From contig NZ_BMHT01000001.1 in NCBI RefSeq assembly GCF_014641455.1, positions 868,001 to 932,000 on the forward strand: a stretch of 64,000 nucleotides of DNA. Direction: 5' to 3'. The first letter of the stretch is position 1; every line of letters starts with the position of its first letter. Of the stretch, positions 18,645 to 27,974 are shown piece by piece. Below the pieces are notes generated by a model. The model was not told the DNA's origin, searched no databases, and saw only the letters and a list, made by a program, of their open reading frames with translations. Made by a program: the position numbers and the translations under genes. The DNA is from Hymenobacter cavernae. GTDB taxonomy: Bacteria > Bacteroidota > Bacteroidia > Cytophagales > Hymenobacteraceae.

Positions 18645-19067
18645 TTACGAGGCGTTCAGGCAACGGTACGTATCGCAGTGCTGGAGCCAAGCGTAGGCCG
18701 CCGGCAGGTCGTTGAACGCAGCCACAATTGGGCTATCGACCTGCTGTAGGATAAAGTCGGCGGTGTACCGGCTATAGCAGTTAGACGAGTGAACCCAGGC
18801 GATGTAAGCTACCCCAATATCAGCTAGCTGTTGAAATAAATTTAATTTAACCCACTCACTTGCAGCTGTTAAGGAGCCCAGCACCCGTGTGTTATCAGTC
18901 AGGAGCTTGTGGCATTCCTTGTCCTTCAGACACTGTAGCAGCAGCTCGCTACCGGCCTGCACGGTTGCCGGACTTTGCTGTTCCTGCCAGTCAGCATAAA
19001 GCCACTTGTTGACGTAGTCGTAGGAAACCGTAAGGTAGGATGCGGTGTGTAGTGAGCGGAGACACAT
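18645..19067 (-). CDS. Small SpoIIAA/STAS-like protein, paralogue A
   Basis: 140 residues from the ATG at 19067 (MCLRSLHTASYLTVSYDYVN); a GTG at 19088 is possible. It shares a pattern with the proteins at 20299 and 61379: a strand ending in NKWLYADW, a helix with LLQCLKDKECHKLLTDN, a strand VAYIAWVHSSNCYSRYTADF and a final FNDLPAAYAWLQ helix. The alpha/beta order resembles SpoIIAA-like STAS folds. No signal peptide; no enzyme motif. Function unknown. It is convergent with the META-like gene and divergent from the YitT gene. Confidence 0.7.
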   Translation of the reverse strand: MCLRSLHTASYLTVSYDYVNKWLYADWQEQQSPATVQAGSELLLQCLKDKECHKLLTDNTRVLGSLTAASEWVKLNLFQQLADIGVAYIAWVHSSNCYSRYTADFILQQVDSPIVAAFNDLPAAYAWLQHCDTYRCLNAS

Positions 19068-19254
19068 AAGCGCGGCATTCAATTGCACAAAACCGATAGA
19101 TATTTTACAAGAACGATGCCCGTAGCTCTACCAGTGCTGCCGCTGGTAGAGGAGCCGGGGAGCCAGTTGCAACTGATTAGCAGTGCATGCGTTTTTAAGA
19201 AGATCTAGCTTTTCCGTGGCGCCTTCGCCCTTCACCTAGCTTTTCTACATTCAT

Positions 19255-20187
19255 TTGATCCAACCGACACCTCCTGTTCCGCCCGCGTCTACCGTCAACG
19301 AAGTACCTACCTTAAGCACTGAACCCAAAGCGTGGGCCCGGCGCCAGATTCTTCAGATTTGTTTTTTGGTAGCCGGTGTTTTTTCGGCCGCCCTGGGGCT
19401 GGAAAGCTTCCTATTGCCGAATGATTTCATTGATGGCGGCGTGACCGGCATTTCCCTGCTCACACGCCAGCTCACGAAGCTGCCGCTGCCGCTGCTGCTG
19501 CTGGTTTTCAATATCCCGTTCGTGGTGCTCGGTTACTTTCAGATCAGCCGGACATTTGCGCTACGCACGCTGCTGACCATCTCCGGGTTGGCGTTGGTGC
19601 TGCTGATCAGCCACTTTCCGGTGCTTACCAGCGATAAGCTACTCAGCGCTGTGTTCGGCGGATTCTTCCTGGGTGCCGGCATCGGCCTCACGATTCGGGG
19701 CGGGGCCGTGCTGGATGGCACCGAGATTCTGGGGGTATTTATCAGCAAAAAAACCCCGCTTTCCATCGGGGACGTCGTGCTGGTAATCAACATTGCCATC
19801 TTTGGCGTGGCGGCCTTGCTGCTGTCTATCGAAACGGCCTTATATTCCATTCTAGCCTACCTGGCGGCGGCCAAAACCATGGACTTCATCATCGAAGGCA
19901 TTGAGGAATACACCGGCGTCACCATTATTTCGCCCAAGAGCGAGGCCATTCGCAAGATGATAACCGAAGACCTAGGTCGTGGCGCCACGCTCTACATTGG
20001 TAAGCGCGGCTACGGCTCCCGCGCCGACGAACTCGACACGCTCGACATTATCTTCACCGTCACGACCCGCCTGGAAGTCACACGCCTCACTGATGAAATC
20101 GAACGAATTGACCCCCAAGCCTTTGTCGTAATGCACAGCGTGCGAGACACGAAAGGCGGCCTGGTCAAGAAGCGCCCGCTACATTGA
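19255..20187 (+). CDS. YitT-family membrane protein (DUF161 + DUF2179)
   Basis: 310 residues starting at TTG 19255; no ATG gives a better start. Residues 1-35 are polar. Five or six transmembrane segments follow (ILQICFLVAGVFSAALGLES, LLLLVFNIPFVVLGYF, LLTISGLALVLLISHF), with the family motif GGAVLDGTEILG. The C-terminal 80 residues form the soluble DUF2179 domain (GVTIISPKSEAIRKMI ... AFVVMHSVRDTKGG). Members are inner-membrane proteins of undetermined transport function. It lies between two minus-strand paralogous small genes, an arrangement that may not be chance. Confidence 0.9.
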   Translation: MIQPTPPVPPASTVNEVPTLSTEPKAWARRQILQICFLVAGVFSAALGLESFLLPNDFIDGGVTGISLLTRQLTKLPLPLLLLVFNIPFVVLGYFQISRTFALRTLLTISGLALVLLISHFPVLTSDKLLSAVFGGFFLGAGIGLTIRGGAVLDGTEILGVFISKKTPLSIGDVVLVINIAIFGVAALLLSIETALYSILAYLAAAKTMDFIIEGIEEYTGVTIISPKSEAIRKMITEDLGRGATLYIGKRGYGSRADELDTLDIIFTVTTRLEVTRLTDEIERIDPQAFVVMHSVRDTKGGLVKKRPLH

Positions 20188-20196
20188 TCAGTTTTC

Positions 20197-20295
20197 AGTT
20201 AACAGTTACCATTTAACAGTTATCAAGCACTATTGCGCACCTAGGTCGATTGTGCAGTGGCAATTGGTAGATGTTAATTGTTAAATGATAAATGG
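20197..20295. repeat. Imperfect intergenic inverted repeat built of 'AACAGTTA' words
   Basis: The left part reads CAGTTAACAGTTACCATTTA; the right part, read as complement, CCATTTATCATTTAACAATT. The loop contains a CCTAGG (20241). It occupies the whole gap between the convergent YitT and paralogue B genes. Pairing is imperfect, so confidence is moderate. Confidence 0.6.
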
Positions 20296-20298
20296 AAA

Positions 20299-20694
20299 TC
20301 ACATCTGCTTCAGCCAGGCTTTTGCAGTGTCGATATTGTCGAAGGTCAGCACGACGGGGCGCGTGGTGTGCTGAATCGTTAAATCTGTGGAAAGGCGGCT
20401 GAAGATATTGGGCGAGTACACCCAGGCGAAGTATTCCAGGCCGGCCTCCATCATGGCCGGAAACCATGTTCGTCCGCCCCACTCGGCGGCATCCGACCAC
20501 ATGCTGGTTACCAAGCTGTTGTCATTTAAGACTTTATGACAACGCTCGGCCTTCATGTAATCCAGCATCTGCAAGCAGCCTTCCTGAACGGATTCCAAGT
20601 TTTGGTCCCCGATCCATTCTGCGTATAACCAATCATTTTTGTGGTCAAAACTGATTTGGATAGTAGGGCTTTGTAATAAGGTGCGTAAAAACAT
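20299..20694 (-). CDS. Small SpoIIAA/STAS-like protein, paralogue B
   Basis: 131 residues from the ATG at 20694 (MFLRTLLQSPTIQISFDHKN); the frame is open 42 residues further, but that extension is not shared with paralogue A. Common features with A: NDWLYAEW, LDYMKAERCHKVLNDNS, LEYFAWVYSPNIFSRLSTDL and a closing FDNIDTAKAWLKQM helix. Cytoplasmic, no catalytic motif. It may be a small sensor or regulator; function unknown. Confidence 0.7.
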   Translation of the reverse strand: MFLRTLLQSPTIQISFDHKNDWLYAEWIGDQNLESVQEGCLQMLDYMKAERCHKVLNDNSLVTSMWSDAAEWGGRTWFPAMMEAGLEYFAWVYSPNIFSRLSTDLTIQHTTRPVVLTFDNIDTAKAWLKQM

Positions 20695-20915
20695 AAACAA
20701 GCAAGCAGATGTGTAGGCGGAGCGCGGAGTATAATAATAAGAAGATTGGGCAGCCAATTTCAGTAAGCAGTGGAGCTTACAACTTGAACGCCTTACGTAA
20801 AAGCTCAAAATAGGATACAAGCCAGCTCACCAACCTAGGTTTGCTGATGACTATCCAAACAAATAATTGACTCTAAATCAGCATCATCCCTTCAAGATCT
20901 TTTTTACAATCTTTC

Positions 20916-20930
20916 GTGTTTGTAAAACAC
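20916..20930. promoter_or_regulatory. Small perfect palindrome upstream of msrA
   Basis: GTGTTT and AAACAC are perfect arms around GTA, about 120 bp before the MsrA start. It could bind a dimeric regulator; short palindromes are common, so this is tentative. Confidence 0.25.
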
Positions 20931-21048
20931 ACAGCGATGTTGACCCAAAATGGGAACGTAACTGTACTAGCTAATAATGCCTGACAGACCTAGGTCCGAC
21001 CAGATAGCCTCCAATTTCGTACATCGCTGCTCATCCTTTTCAACGGAC

Positions 21049-21711
21049 ATGATAAAATTGAAAATATACCTGTTGAGCTTGCTGCTGGTCATGGGGTGCG
21101 CCCAATCCTCCTCTGATGCTCAAACGGTTGTTCGCTCCACGGCTGGCGGTGCGCCCACCAACCTGCAAGGGCTGGCCGTAGCCACTTTTGCCGGCGGCTG
21201 CTTCTGGAGCTGCGAAGAAACGTTTGAGGAGCTGCGCGGGGTGCGTGCGGCAGTATCCGGCTACTCGGGCGGCACCGTGGCCAAACCTAGCTACGAGCAG
21301 GTGGGCAGCGAAAACACAGGGCACGCCGAATCGGTGCAGGTGTACTACGACCCCAAGCAAGTGAGCTACCAGACTCTGCTCGACGTGTTCTTCCTGGGCG
21401 CCCATAACCCCACGGAGCTGAACCGCCAGGGTCCCGACGTAGGCCCGCAGTATCGTTCGGTGGCTTTCTACCGCACGCCAAAGGAAAAGCAGGAAATCGA
21501 AGCCACGATCAAGCGCGTGAATGCTTCCGGGCACTATCCTGATCCTATCGTCACGCAGGTTGTGGCCTTCAGGCAGTTCTGGCCCGCCGAGGACTATCAC
21601 CAGGGATTTTACCGCCTGCACCCGGATCAGGGCTACATCCAGCATGTGTCGGAGCCTAAGGTGGCGAAGTTTCAGAAAGCCTTCAAAGACAAGTTGAAGA
21701 ACCCGCTGTAG
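21049..21711 (+). CDS. msrA: Peptide methionine-(S)-sulfoxide reductase MsrA, lipoprotein form
   Basis: 220 residues from the ATG at 21049, which creates a lipoprotein signal (LSLLLVMGC, lipobox Cys); the frame opens earlier at 20977 but that would bury the signal. The MsrA domain starts at ATFAGGCFWSCEETFEELRG with the catalytic Cys in GCFW, then GYSGGTVAKPSYEQV, GHAESVQVYYDPKQVSY, and the C-terminal EDYHQGFYRLHPDQGY. It reduces Met-S-sulfoxide in proteins, here probably anchored in the envelope. It stands next to an aminotransferase and omega-amidase linked to methionine metabolism, separated by an inverted repeat. Confidence 0.93.
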   Translation: MIKLKIYLLSLLLVMGCAQSSSDAQTVVRSTAGGAPTNLQGLAVATFAGGCFWSCEETFEELRGVRAAVSGYSGGTVAKPSYEQVGSENTGHAESVQVYYDPKQVSYQTLLDVFFLGAHNPTELNRQGPDVGPQYRSVAFYRTPKEKQEIEATIKRVNASGHYPDPIVTQVVAFRQFWPAEDYHQGFYRLHPDQGYIQHVSEPKVAKFQKAFKDKLKNPL

Positions 21712-21718
21712 CATATGT

Positions 21719-21816
21719 GTAGCGCGAAGCGCTGCTTCGCGTATCGCTGAACGACCAGCACCTAGGTCTTGCTGATGCAATCGTCCGTCGATACGCGAAG
21801 CAGCGCTTCGCGCTAC
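21719..21816. repeat. Intergenic inverted repeat, 'GTAGCGCGAAGC' family, copy 1
   Basis: Arms GTAGCGCGAAGCGCTGCTTC.. (21719) and the complement ending CGCTAC at 21816, about 28 bp each and almost perfect; each arm is itself palindromic (GAAGCGCTGCTTC). The loop carries CCTAGG at 21761. A related shorter hairpin lies at 50893-50942. Confidence 0.88.
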
Positions 21817-21851
21817 ATTCGCATCTGCACAGCCTATACCTAGCCCCTCCT

Positions 21852-23009
21852 ATGCCTTTGCCGCCGCTTGTCTCGAAACTTCCCGATGTAGGCACCAGCA
21901 TTTTTACCGTGATGACGCAGCTAGCCACCGAGTGCGGCGCCATCAACCTAGCCCAGGGTTTTCCGGATTATGATCCGCCGCAGGCGCTGACCGAAGCGCT
22001 GGCCCGTCATGCTCGCATCAGCGGGCACCAGCAATATGCGCCCATGCCGGGGCTGTTGCGTCTGCGGGAACTGATTAGTCAGAAGACGGCACAGGTTTAC
22101 AAGGTGCCCGCGCCAGACCCAGGCACCGAAATTACTATTACGAGCGGCGCGACGGAGGCCCTGTACGCGGTACTGGCGGCAGTAGTGCGGCCCGGCGATG
22201 AGGTGCTGGTGCTGGAACCGGCTTACGACCTCTACGGACCGGCCATCCGCTTGCAGGGCGGCACGCCGGTGTACGTGCCTTTGCGCTCCACCGATTTTCG
22301 CCCCGATTGGGACCAGGTCGCCGCGGCTCTTTCGCCCCGCACCCGGCTGGTGATGCTTAATACGCCGCATAACCCGACCGGCGCGGTTCTCACCGCCGAA
22401 GACCTAGGTCAGCTGGCTGCCTTACTGCGTGATACGGCTACGCTGGTGCTCAGCGACGAAGTGTATGAGCACATGGTGTACGACGAGCAAGCTCATCATA
22501 GCGTGCTGCAACAGCCGGAATTGGCCGAACGGGCTTTCGTGCTGTCGTCCTTTGGCAAAACCTACCACGCAACCGGCTGGAAAGTGGGCTATTGCATTGC
22601 GCCGCCCGCGCTTACCGCCGAGCTGCGGCGTGTGCACCAGTTCCTGACGTTCAGCGTCAGCACCCCCACCCAGCACGCGCTGGCCGATGTTTTGGCGGAT
22701 GTTGCTCACTACCAGGCGCTGCCTGCATTCTACCAGCATAAGCGCGACTTGTTTGCGGAGCTGATGCGCGCTACCCGCTTCGAGCTGCTGCCGGCGCCGG
22801 GAGCTTACTTCCAGCTGGCTCGCTACAATCAGCTCTCCGCCGAAGACGACTTTACGTTTGCTCGCCGGCTGGCGCGCGAAGCCGGCGTGGCCGTGGTGCC
22901 GGTTTCGGCCTTCTATCATCATGGCCAGAGCGAGGGCCTGATTCGCTTCTGCTTTGCCAAGCGCGATGAGACGTTGGTGGCCGCCGCTGAGCGGCTTCAG
23001 CGGCTCTAA
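21852..23009 (+). CDS. Methionine/glutamine-type aminotransferase (YbdL-like, PLP fold I)
   Basis: 385 residues, a complete class I/II aminotransferase. It opens with SKLPDVGTSIFTVMTQLATE and INLAQGFPDYDPP, characteristic of the YbdL/kynurenine aminotransferase group. The PLP phosphate site is TSGATEALYAVL, the Asn-His pair is in NTPHNPTGAV, the PLP Asp-x-x-Tyr is DEVYEHMVY, and the Schiff-base Lys is in SFGKTYHATGWKVG. It would transaminate methionine, glutamine or aromatic amino acids. The omega-amidase 190 bp downstream would remove alpha-ketoglutaramate if glutamine is the donor, so the two probably form one pathway. Confidence 0.9.
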   Translation: MPLPPLVSKLPDVGTSIFTVMTQLATECGAINLAQGFPDYDPPQALTEALARHARISGHQQYAPMPGLLRLRELISQKTAQVYKVPAPDPGTEITITSGATEALYAVLAAVVRPGDEVLVLEPAYDLYGPAIRLQGGTPVYVPLRSTDFRPDWDQVAAALSPRTRLVMLNTPHNPTGAVLTAEDLGQLAALLRDTATLVLSDEVYEHMVYDEQAHHSVLQQPELAERAFVLSSFGKTYHATGWKVGYCIAPPALTAELRRVHQFLTFSVSTPTQHALADVLADVAHYQALPAFYQHKRDLFAELMRATRFELLPAPGAYFQLARYNQLSAEDDFTFARRLAREAGVAVVPVSAFYHHGQSEGLIRFCFAKRDETLVAAAERLQRL

Positions 23010-23199
23010 GCTAGGTCTGAATCCATCATTCTGGCTTGTTCTCGGCCTAATCCCGTAAATTCATATGTTCATATCTATCTAGTACTCAACGGTCAAGTGG
23101 CAGATGTAAAATCGATTCATACTTATTGCATTATTTTAGTTTTTTTTATCAAATTTTTACTATGTTGCCAGAATAATTCACGTCCACTACCACACCTAG

Positions 23200-23982
23200 A
23201 TGCCTGATTTCACCGTCTCATTTATTCAAGCAGCTTTACAGTGGCACGACCCGGCCGCTAATCGCAAGGAGCTGGGTCGCTATATCGGCCAGATCTCCAT
23301 TGCTACTGATCTGATTATTTTACCGGAGATGTTTACGACGGGCTTCACGATGGAAGCTCCCCAGATGGCGGAAAAAATGGACGGTCCTACCATCAGCTGG
23401 ATGCGTGAGGTCGCCGCCGGCCATGATGCCGTTGTCACCGGCAGCATTATCATCGTTGATGAGCACGGCCACTACTACAATCGCCTGCTGTGGGTGCGCC
23501 CCGATGGCTCGCTGAGCTACTACAACAAGCGCCATCTGTTTACGATGGCCGGCGAGCACCACACCTATAGTGCTGGCACTGAGCGCCTCGTAGAAGAATG
23601 GCGGGGCTGGCGCATCTGTCCGCTGGTGTGCTACGACCTGCGCTTTCCGGTGTGGAGCCGCAACTCGGCCGAGGCACCTTACGACCTGCTCCTGTACGTA
23701 GCTAACTGGCCCGCCGTGCGCCGCACCGCCTGGATGACCTTGCTCCGCGCCCGTGCCATCGAAAACCTAGCGTATACAGTTGGCGTCAACTGCGTGGGCG
23801 TGGATGGCAACAGCATTTCCTATGCCGGCGATTCGGCCCTGCTGGACATGCGGGGCGAGTACCTAGTTGAAGTTGGCAACCAGGAAAGCAGCATCACGCG
23901 CCTGCTGCGCCGCGATGACCTAGAGGCTTTCCGGTCCCGCTTTCCGGCGTTGCAGGATGCCGATCCCTTCACGCTTTCCTGA
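23200..23982 (+). CDS. Omega-amidase, nitrilase superfamily (YafV-like)
   Basis: 260 residues of the C-N hydrolase fold. The catalytic triad is visible: Glu in IILPEMFTTGF, Lys in YYNKRHLF and Cys in CPLVCYDLRFPVWSRN. The motif MAGEHHTYSAG after the Lys is typical of YafV/Nit2 omega-amidases, which hydrolyse alpha-ketoglutaramate and alpha-ketosuccinamate. The length fits. The upstream gap of 190 bp is AT-rich with a T8 stretch, so it may have its own promoter. Pairing with the YbdL-like aminotransferase supports a glutamine-transaminase/omega-amidase route in methionine salvage. Confidence 0.9.
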   Translation: MPDFTVSFIQAALQWHDPAANRKELGRYIGQISIATDLIILPEMFTTGFTMEAPQMAEKMDGPTISWMREVAAGHDAVVTGSIIIVDEHGHYYNRLLWVRPDGSLSYYNKRHLFTMAGEHHTYSAGTERLVEEWRGWRICPLVCYDLRFPVWSRNSAEAPYDLLLYVANWPAVRRTAWMTLLRARAIENLAYTVGVNCVGVDGNSISYAGDSALLDMRGEYLVEVGNQESSITRLLRRDDLEAFRSRFPALQDADPFTLS

Positions 23983-24015
23983 CCTGACCTAGGTTGCGGG
24001 GCGGCTGGTAGTACG

Positions 24016-26283
24016 TTAGCGCACTACCAGCCGCTGCACCGCCGTTACGCCCTTCTGCGTTTCGCAGCGCACCACGTAAACGCCAGCTGCTAACCCACCT
24101 AGGTCCAGCGTGTGCTGGCGCGCCAGGGTGGACAGCACGCGCACGGTCCGCCCCATCATGTCGAGCAGCGTGGCGCGGACTGGCTCGGCAGCTTCTATGG
24201 TAGCGGTGGCTGTGGCGGGGTTCGGGTACACGCTCAGCGGCAAAGCGGCGGCAGCGGCGGGCGCAGCGGCCAGCACCTTGTCGCGCGCCGTCAGGGCTAC
24301 GATGCCGCCGGTTTCCAGCCCGATCAGCAGCTCCGGCACGTTGTCGCCGTTGAGGTCGGCGGCGGCTGGGGATGAGCGACCCGTACCTAGCCTAGCACTC
24401 TGGTACTGAGCCATTACGGGATTATACACCACATCCGTGCGGGCCGTGAAGGCGCCGGACTGCGCCCGGTAATTCGGGAACAAGCGCAGCTCGCCCGACG
24501 CGTCGGCCGTGAGCAGGTCGGGGGTTCCGTCGCCGTCGAAATCGGCAACGGTGGGGTGCAGGTTCACGGGGCGCGGCTGGAAGGTATCGGCCGTGCGAAT
24601 TTGCCCGAAATCGTTATTAATCAGCGTAAAAGCCTGACCCAGGGGCTGACTGCCCGTGTTGCGATAGTAGCGCAGCGAATAACCCGGAAAGCTGGACGTA
24701 TTACTATTAGTACCCAGCAGCAAATCTACGTTGCCGTCGCCATCCACATCCGTGAAGCAGGGCGCGTCGTAGAGGCGGTTGGGCAAACCCGTAATGGCCA
24801 CGGCCGCACCAGCGTTGAAGGCAGCAGGCTGCCCGGCCGCGGCTGTGTTCAGCACGTAGAAAATGCTGTTTTGATTCTGAATAGCCGTGGAAAAAGCCAG
24901 GTCCAGCGCGCCGTCGTGGTTCAGATCGACGAGCACTGGCTTTAGGCCCACGTAGTGCCGGCTTGCCAAACCTAGGTAGTCGGTGCTGATGAGCTTGAAG
25001 ATTGGCTTGGTGCGCGTGCCCACGTTGCGATAATAGTACAACGAGGAACGGTAGCGGCCGTTGGCATTGGCCCGGCTCGTGCTGCCCACCAGCATGTCCA
25101 ACAGCCCGTCGCCGTCCAGGTCGCCCAGGGCCGGCGCGGCTCCTTCGCTGACCTCAATCATGTCGCGTTGCAGGAAATCGGACTGCCGAAAGGCGAAGCT
25201 CGGGCTCGTGCCGGCGCTGGTATTTTCGTAGAAAGCCACCGACTGGCGCGAGTCGACGGTATCTTGGTTGTCGTACAGGTTGGGTGCTACTACCAAGTCG
25301 GGGCGGCCATCGAACGTTACATCCACGGAGTAAGCGGCCGGGAAATTGGTGATGCGAATAGGCGTGGAACCCGTGGGGAAATTCGTATTCACGCTGCTGG
25401 GCGACATGCTCGCCAGCTGCGCCGTGCCCTGGTTGGTGAGGCTGACCAGCTCGGTGCAGTAGTCGCGGCCGGTCAGCACGTCCTGGTCGCCGTCGCCGTC
25501 GAGGTCGATGGCCAGCAGGTTGCGGCCGCTGGTGTGGTTAACCTGACCCGGCCGGCACGAAACGTTGCCGAACAGAAACTCGGTGCAGGTGGCCGTGCAG
25601 CCGTACAGCCCCCCCCACACGGGCGTTTCCTGCCGATAACTTAGCCCGCCGCAGGTCGCGCTGTTGTTTAGGTACAGCTCCACAGTAGAGCTGGAAATCC
25701 AATCGAAAGTGATAATGTCGAGCTTGCCATCGCCGTTGATGTCGCGAATGTCGGGCATGTTGGCGCTACCCGTCAGGATGTTGCCACTGTTATTCTGCGT
25801 ATTAAAGAAGGAAAGCTGCTCGTTTACGAGCTGAAAAGTGGGTTGTCCGCTGGCGCTCGCCACGTTCCGGAACAGCCGGATATTGCCGCCTGGCGCGGCG
25901 GTGAACAGATCGGGTCGATTGTCGCAGTCGTAGTCGCGCAGCAGCGCCCAGCCTTGCAGATCAGCTGGAAATAAAGCGGCATATTCGGGGGCCAACTTCC
26001 ACGCACGTCCGTTGTCAGCCGCTACATTAAGGTAGGCGACAGAGCGCTGCGAAAGCCGGTCGAATACGTACAAGTCGGGCTGGTTGTCGCCGTTGAGGTC
26101 AATAGTCGAAAATTGCGGCGAGTTGAAGCCACCGGCCCAGGCGTTGCGCAAGGTATCGGCGCCGTGCACTACTTTTGCCGCCGCCTGAAACTGCCACCCA
26201 AACGGCTGCCCCGATTGTGCTTGCGAAGCTAGATTGGGGCCAAGCGACAGAAAAAAAACCAGGAACAGTAATCGTTGCAGCAT
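24016..26283 (-). CDS. Secreted FG-GAP/VCBS repeat protein with T9SS sorting domain
   Basis: About 755 residues from the ATG at 26283 (MLQRLLFLVFFLSLGPNLAS), a good signal peptide; 26370 is an upstream in-frame start without that merit. The body has at least seven FG-GAP/VCBS repeats with calcium-binding cores such as DLNGDNQPDLYVFD, DINGDGKLDIITFD, DLDGDGDQDVLTG and DFDGDGTPDLLTAD, predicting a beta propeller of the integrin type. The C-terminal 75 residues (LPLSVYPNPATATATIEA ... VQRLVVR) are a T9SS sorting domain. Likely a surface adhesion or binding protein. Confidence 0.87.
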   Translation of the reverse strand: MLQRLLFLVFFLSLGPNLASQAQSGQPFGWQFQAAAKVVHGADTLRNAWAGGFNSPQFSTIDLNGDNQPDLYVFDRLSQRSVAYLNVAADNGRAWKLAPEYAALFPADLQGWALLRDYDCDNRPDLFTAAPGGNIRLFRNVASASGQPTFQLVNEQLSFFNTQNNSGNILTGSANMPDIRDINGDGKLDIITFDWISSSTVELYLNNSATCGGLSYRQETPVWGGLYGCTATCTEFLFGNVSCRPGQVNHTSGRNLLAIDLDGDGDQDVLTGRDYCTELVSLTNQGTAQLASMSPSSVNTNFPTGSTPIRITNFPAAYSVDVTFDGRPDLVVAPNLYDNQDTVDSRQSVAFYENTSAGTSPSFAFRQSDFLQRDMIEVSEGAAPALGDLDGDGLLDMLVGSTSRANANGRYRSSLYYYRNVGTRTKPIFKLISTDYLGLASRHYVGLKPVLVDLNHDGALDLAFSTAIQNQNSIFYVLNTAAAGQPAAFNAGAAVAITGLPNRLYDAPCFTDVDGDGNVDLLLGTNSNTSSFPGYSLRYYRNTGSQPLGQAFTLINNDFGQIRTADTFQPRPVNLHPTVADFDGDGTPDLLTADASGELRLFPNYRAQSGAFTARTDVVYNPVMAQYQSARLGTGRSSPAAADLNGDNVPELLIGLETGGIVALTARDKVLAAAPAAAAALPLSVYPNPATATATIEAAEPVRATLLDMMGRTVRVLSTLARQHTLDLGGLAAGVYVVRCETQKGVTAVQRLVVR

Positions 26284-26476
26284 GGGATAAAGGGTAAGAA
26301 AACGAACGGCTAAAAGACGGCCGGCGGCTGACCTCCGCTTAGTAAATACAGGAACGCCCAAATGGTTCACGCTAGTACAGAACCCAGGTACAACTCCCGC
26401 CCGAATTTAGCTACACGTTGCCTTAGTATACTCTTGCTCATTTAGCTACTCAGTCACTCAGTTACTTAGTTACTCT

Positions 26477-27775
26477 ATGGAAGATGTAGCGGCGCTTTAC
26501 GCCCACTACCAGCAGTGCGCCGCCGTCAGCACCGATTCGCGGCAGGCCCAGGACGGCACCTTGTTCTTCGCCCTGAACGGACCTAGCTTTCGGGGCCGCG
26601 ACTTCGCGCCGCAGGCGTTGGAAAAGGGCGCCCGCCACGCCGTCGTCGACGACCCAGACCTGGCCGCCGCCGACCCTGGCCGCTATACCTACGCACCCGA
26701 TCCGCTCGTGGCCTTGCAGCAGCTGGCGCAGTATCACCGCCGCCAGCTCACGATTCCGGTGCTGGCGATTACGGGCTCCAACGGCAAGACCACAACCAAG
26801 GAGCTGGTTAACAGTGTATTGAGCCAACGCTACCGGGTGCAGTACACACGCGGCAACCTCAACAACCACATCGGGGTGCCGCTCACGCTGCTCAGCATCC
26901 GCCCCGACGAGCACGAGCTGGCCATTGTGGAAATGGGCGCCAACCACCAGGGCGAAATCGCGCTACTCAGCAGCCTCGCCGAGCCCACGCACGGCCTGAT
27001 TACCAACATCGGCAAGGCGCACCTGGAAGGATTTGGCGGCGAGGAAGGGGTGGCGAAGGGCAAAGCCGAGCTGTTTCAGTTTCTGGCCGCCCACGACGGC
27101 ACGGCGTTCATCAACACCACCGACCCGAAGCTACCCACCCTTGGCGCGCCAGTGCCGCGGCAGGTTACCTACCCGAACCTAGGTGACACCTACCCCGCGA
27201 CGTTGCTCAACGCTGCGCCACGTATTGTGCTGCGTCTGTTCGACGGCACGGTGGCCGAAGCGCAAATCACCGGCGACTACAATTTCCCGAACCTAGCTGC
27301 CGCCGCCGCCGTGGGTACTCATTTCGGCGTTTCTACCGCTGCTATTGCCACTGCGCTAGGCGCTTATGAGCCCACCAACAACCGCTCGCAACTGGTAGAA
27401 ACCGCCCGCAACCGTGTAATTCTGGACGCCTACAACGCCAACCCGAGCAGCATGGCGGCAGCCTTACGGAGCTTTGCCGCCCGGCCTACGGATGCGCAGG
27501 GCAAAGTGGTAATCCTGGGAGACATGTTTGAGCTGGGTCCGGAAAGCAGCCGTGAACACGCTGACCTAGGTCGCCTCCTGGCTGAATTGCCGATTGATAC
27601 CGTTTTGCTCGTCGGGGAAGAAATGCAGAATGCGGCGGCTACCAGCGCTGCGCTCTACTTTGCCACCAAAGCGGAAGCCGCTCAATGGCTCGAAATCCAA
27701 AACCTTCACGATCAGCTTATTCTCATCAAAGGCTCCCGCGGCATGGGTTTAGAAACCTTGTTGCCGCTGGTGTAA
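26477..27775 (+). CDS. murF: UDP-MurNAc-tripeptide:D-Ala-D-Ala ligase
   Basis: 432 residues, normal for MurF. The N-terminal domain has AVSTDSRQAQDGTLFFALNG (UDP binding), the central Mur-ligase ATP loop is ITGSNGKTTTKELVN (about residue 98), followed by GNLNNHIGVPLTLL, the family motif VEMGANHQGEI, and the C-terminal DAYNANPSSMAAALRSF with GDMFELG. It adds D-Ala-D-Ala to UDP-MurNAc-tripeptide in the cytoplasm, the last soluble step of peptidoglycan precursor synthesis. No other mur genes are near. It is divergent from the FG-GAP gene and convergent with rfbC. Confidence 0.96.
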   Translation: MEDVAALYAHYQQCAAVSTDSRQAQDGTLFFALNGPSFRGRDFAPQALEKGARHAVVDDPDLAAADPGRYTYAPDPLVALQQLAQYHRRQLTIPVLAITGSNGKTTTKELVNSVLSQRYRVQYTRGNLNNHIGVPLTLLSIRPDEHELAIVEMGANHQGEIALLSSLAEPTHGLITNIGKAHLEGFGGEEGVAKGKAELFQFLAAHDGTAFINTTDPKLPTLGAPVPRQVTYPNLGDTYPATLLNAAPRIVLRLFDGTVAEAQITGDYNFPNLAAAAAVGTHFGVSTAAIATALGAYEPTNNRSQLVETARNRVILDAYNANPSSMAAALRSFAARPTDAQGKVVILGDMFELGPESSREHADLGRLLAELPIDTVLLVGEEMQNAAATSAALYFATKAEAAQWLEIQNLHDQLILIKGSRGMGLETLLPLV

Positions 27776-27812
27776 GAGTAGCTTTGCTAGAATAACTGAG
27801 TAAAAAATCGTT

Positions 27813-27951
27813 GTCATCCTGAGGCACGAAGGACCTCCCTCTTTTTCCCGACCAACCTAGCTAAACGCGAAAAGCTCTTAACTATCCAGTACGGTTAGTT
27901 AAGAGCTTTTCGCGTTTAGGAGAGCTTAGTGTTTAACTTCGTCAGGATGAC
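27813..27951. repeat. Intergenic inverted repeat, 'GTCATCCTGAG' family, copy 2
   Basis: Same plan as copy 1: outer GTCATCCTGAG..GAAGGACCTCCCTC, then AACCTAGCTAAACGCGAAAAG, an inner hairpin CTCTTAACTA / TTAGTTAAGAG, and a closing CAGGATGAC. It lies between convergent murF and rfbC. The right arm is partly degenerate. Confidence 0.85.
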
Positions 27952-27974
27952 AGACGATTTTCACTTATCCCACT

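Noticed and set aside
18493-18696. 67-codon plus-strand frame
   Set aside because: Overlaps the end of paralogue A, unusual composition, no motif.
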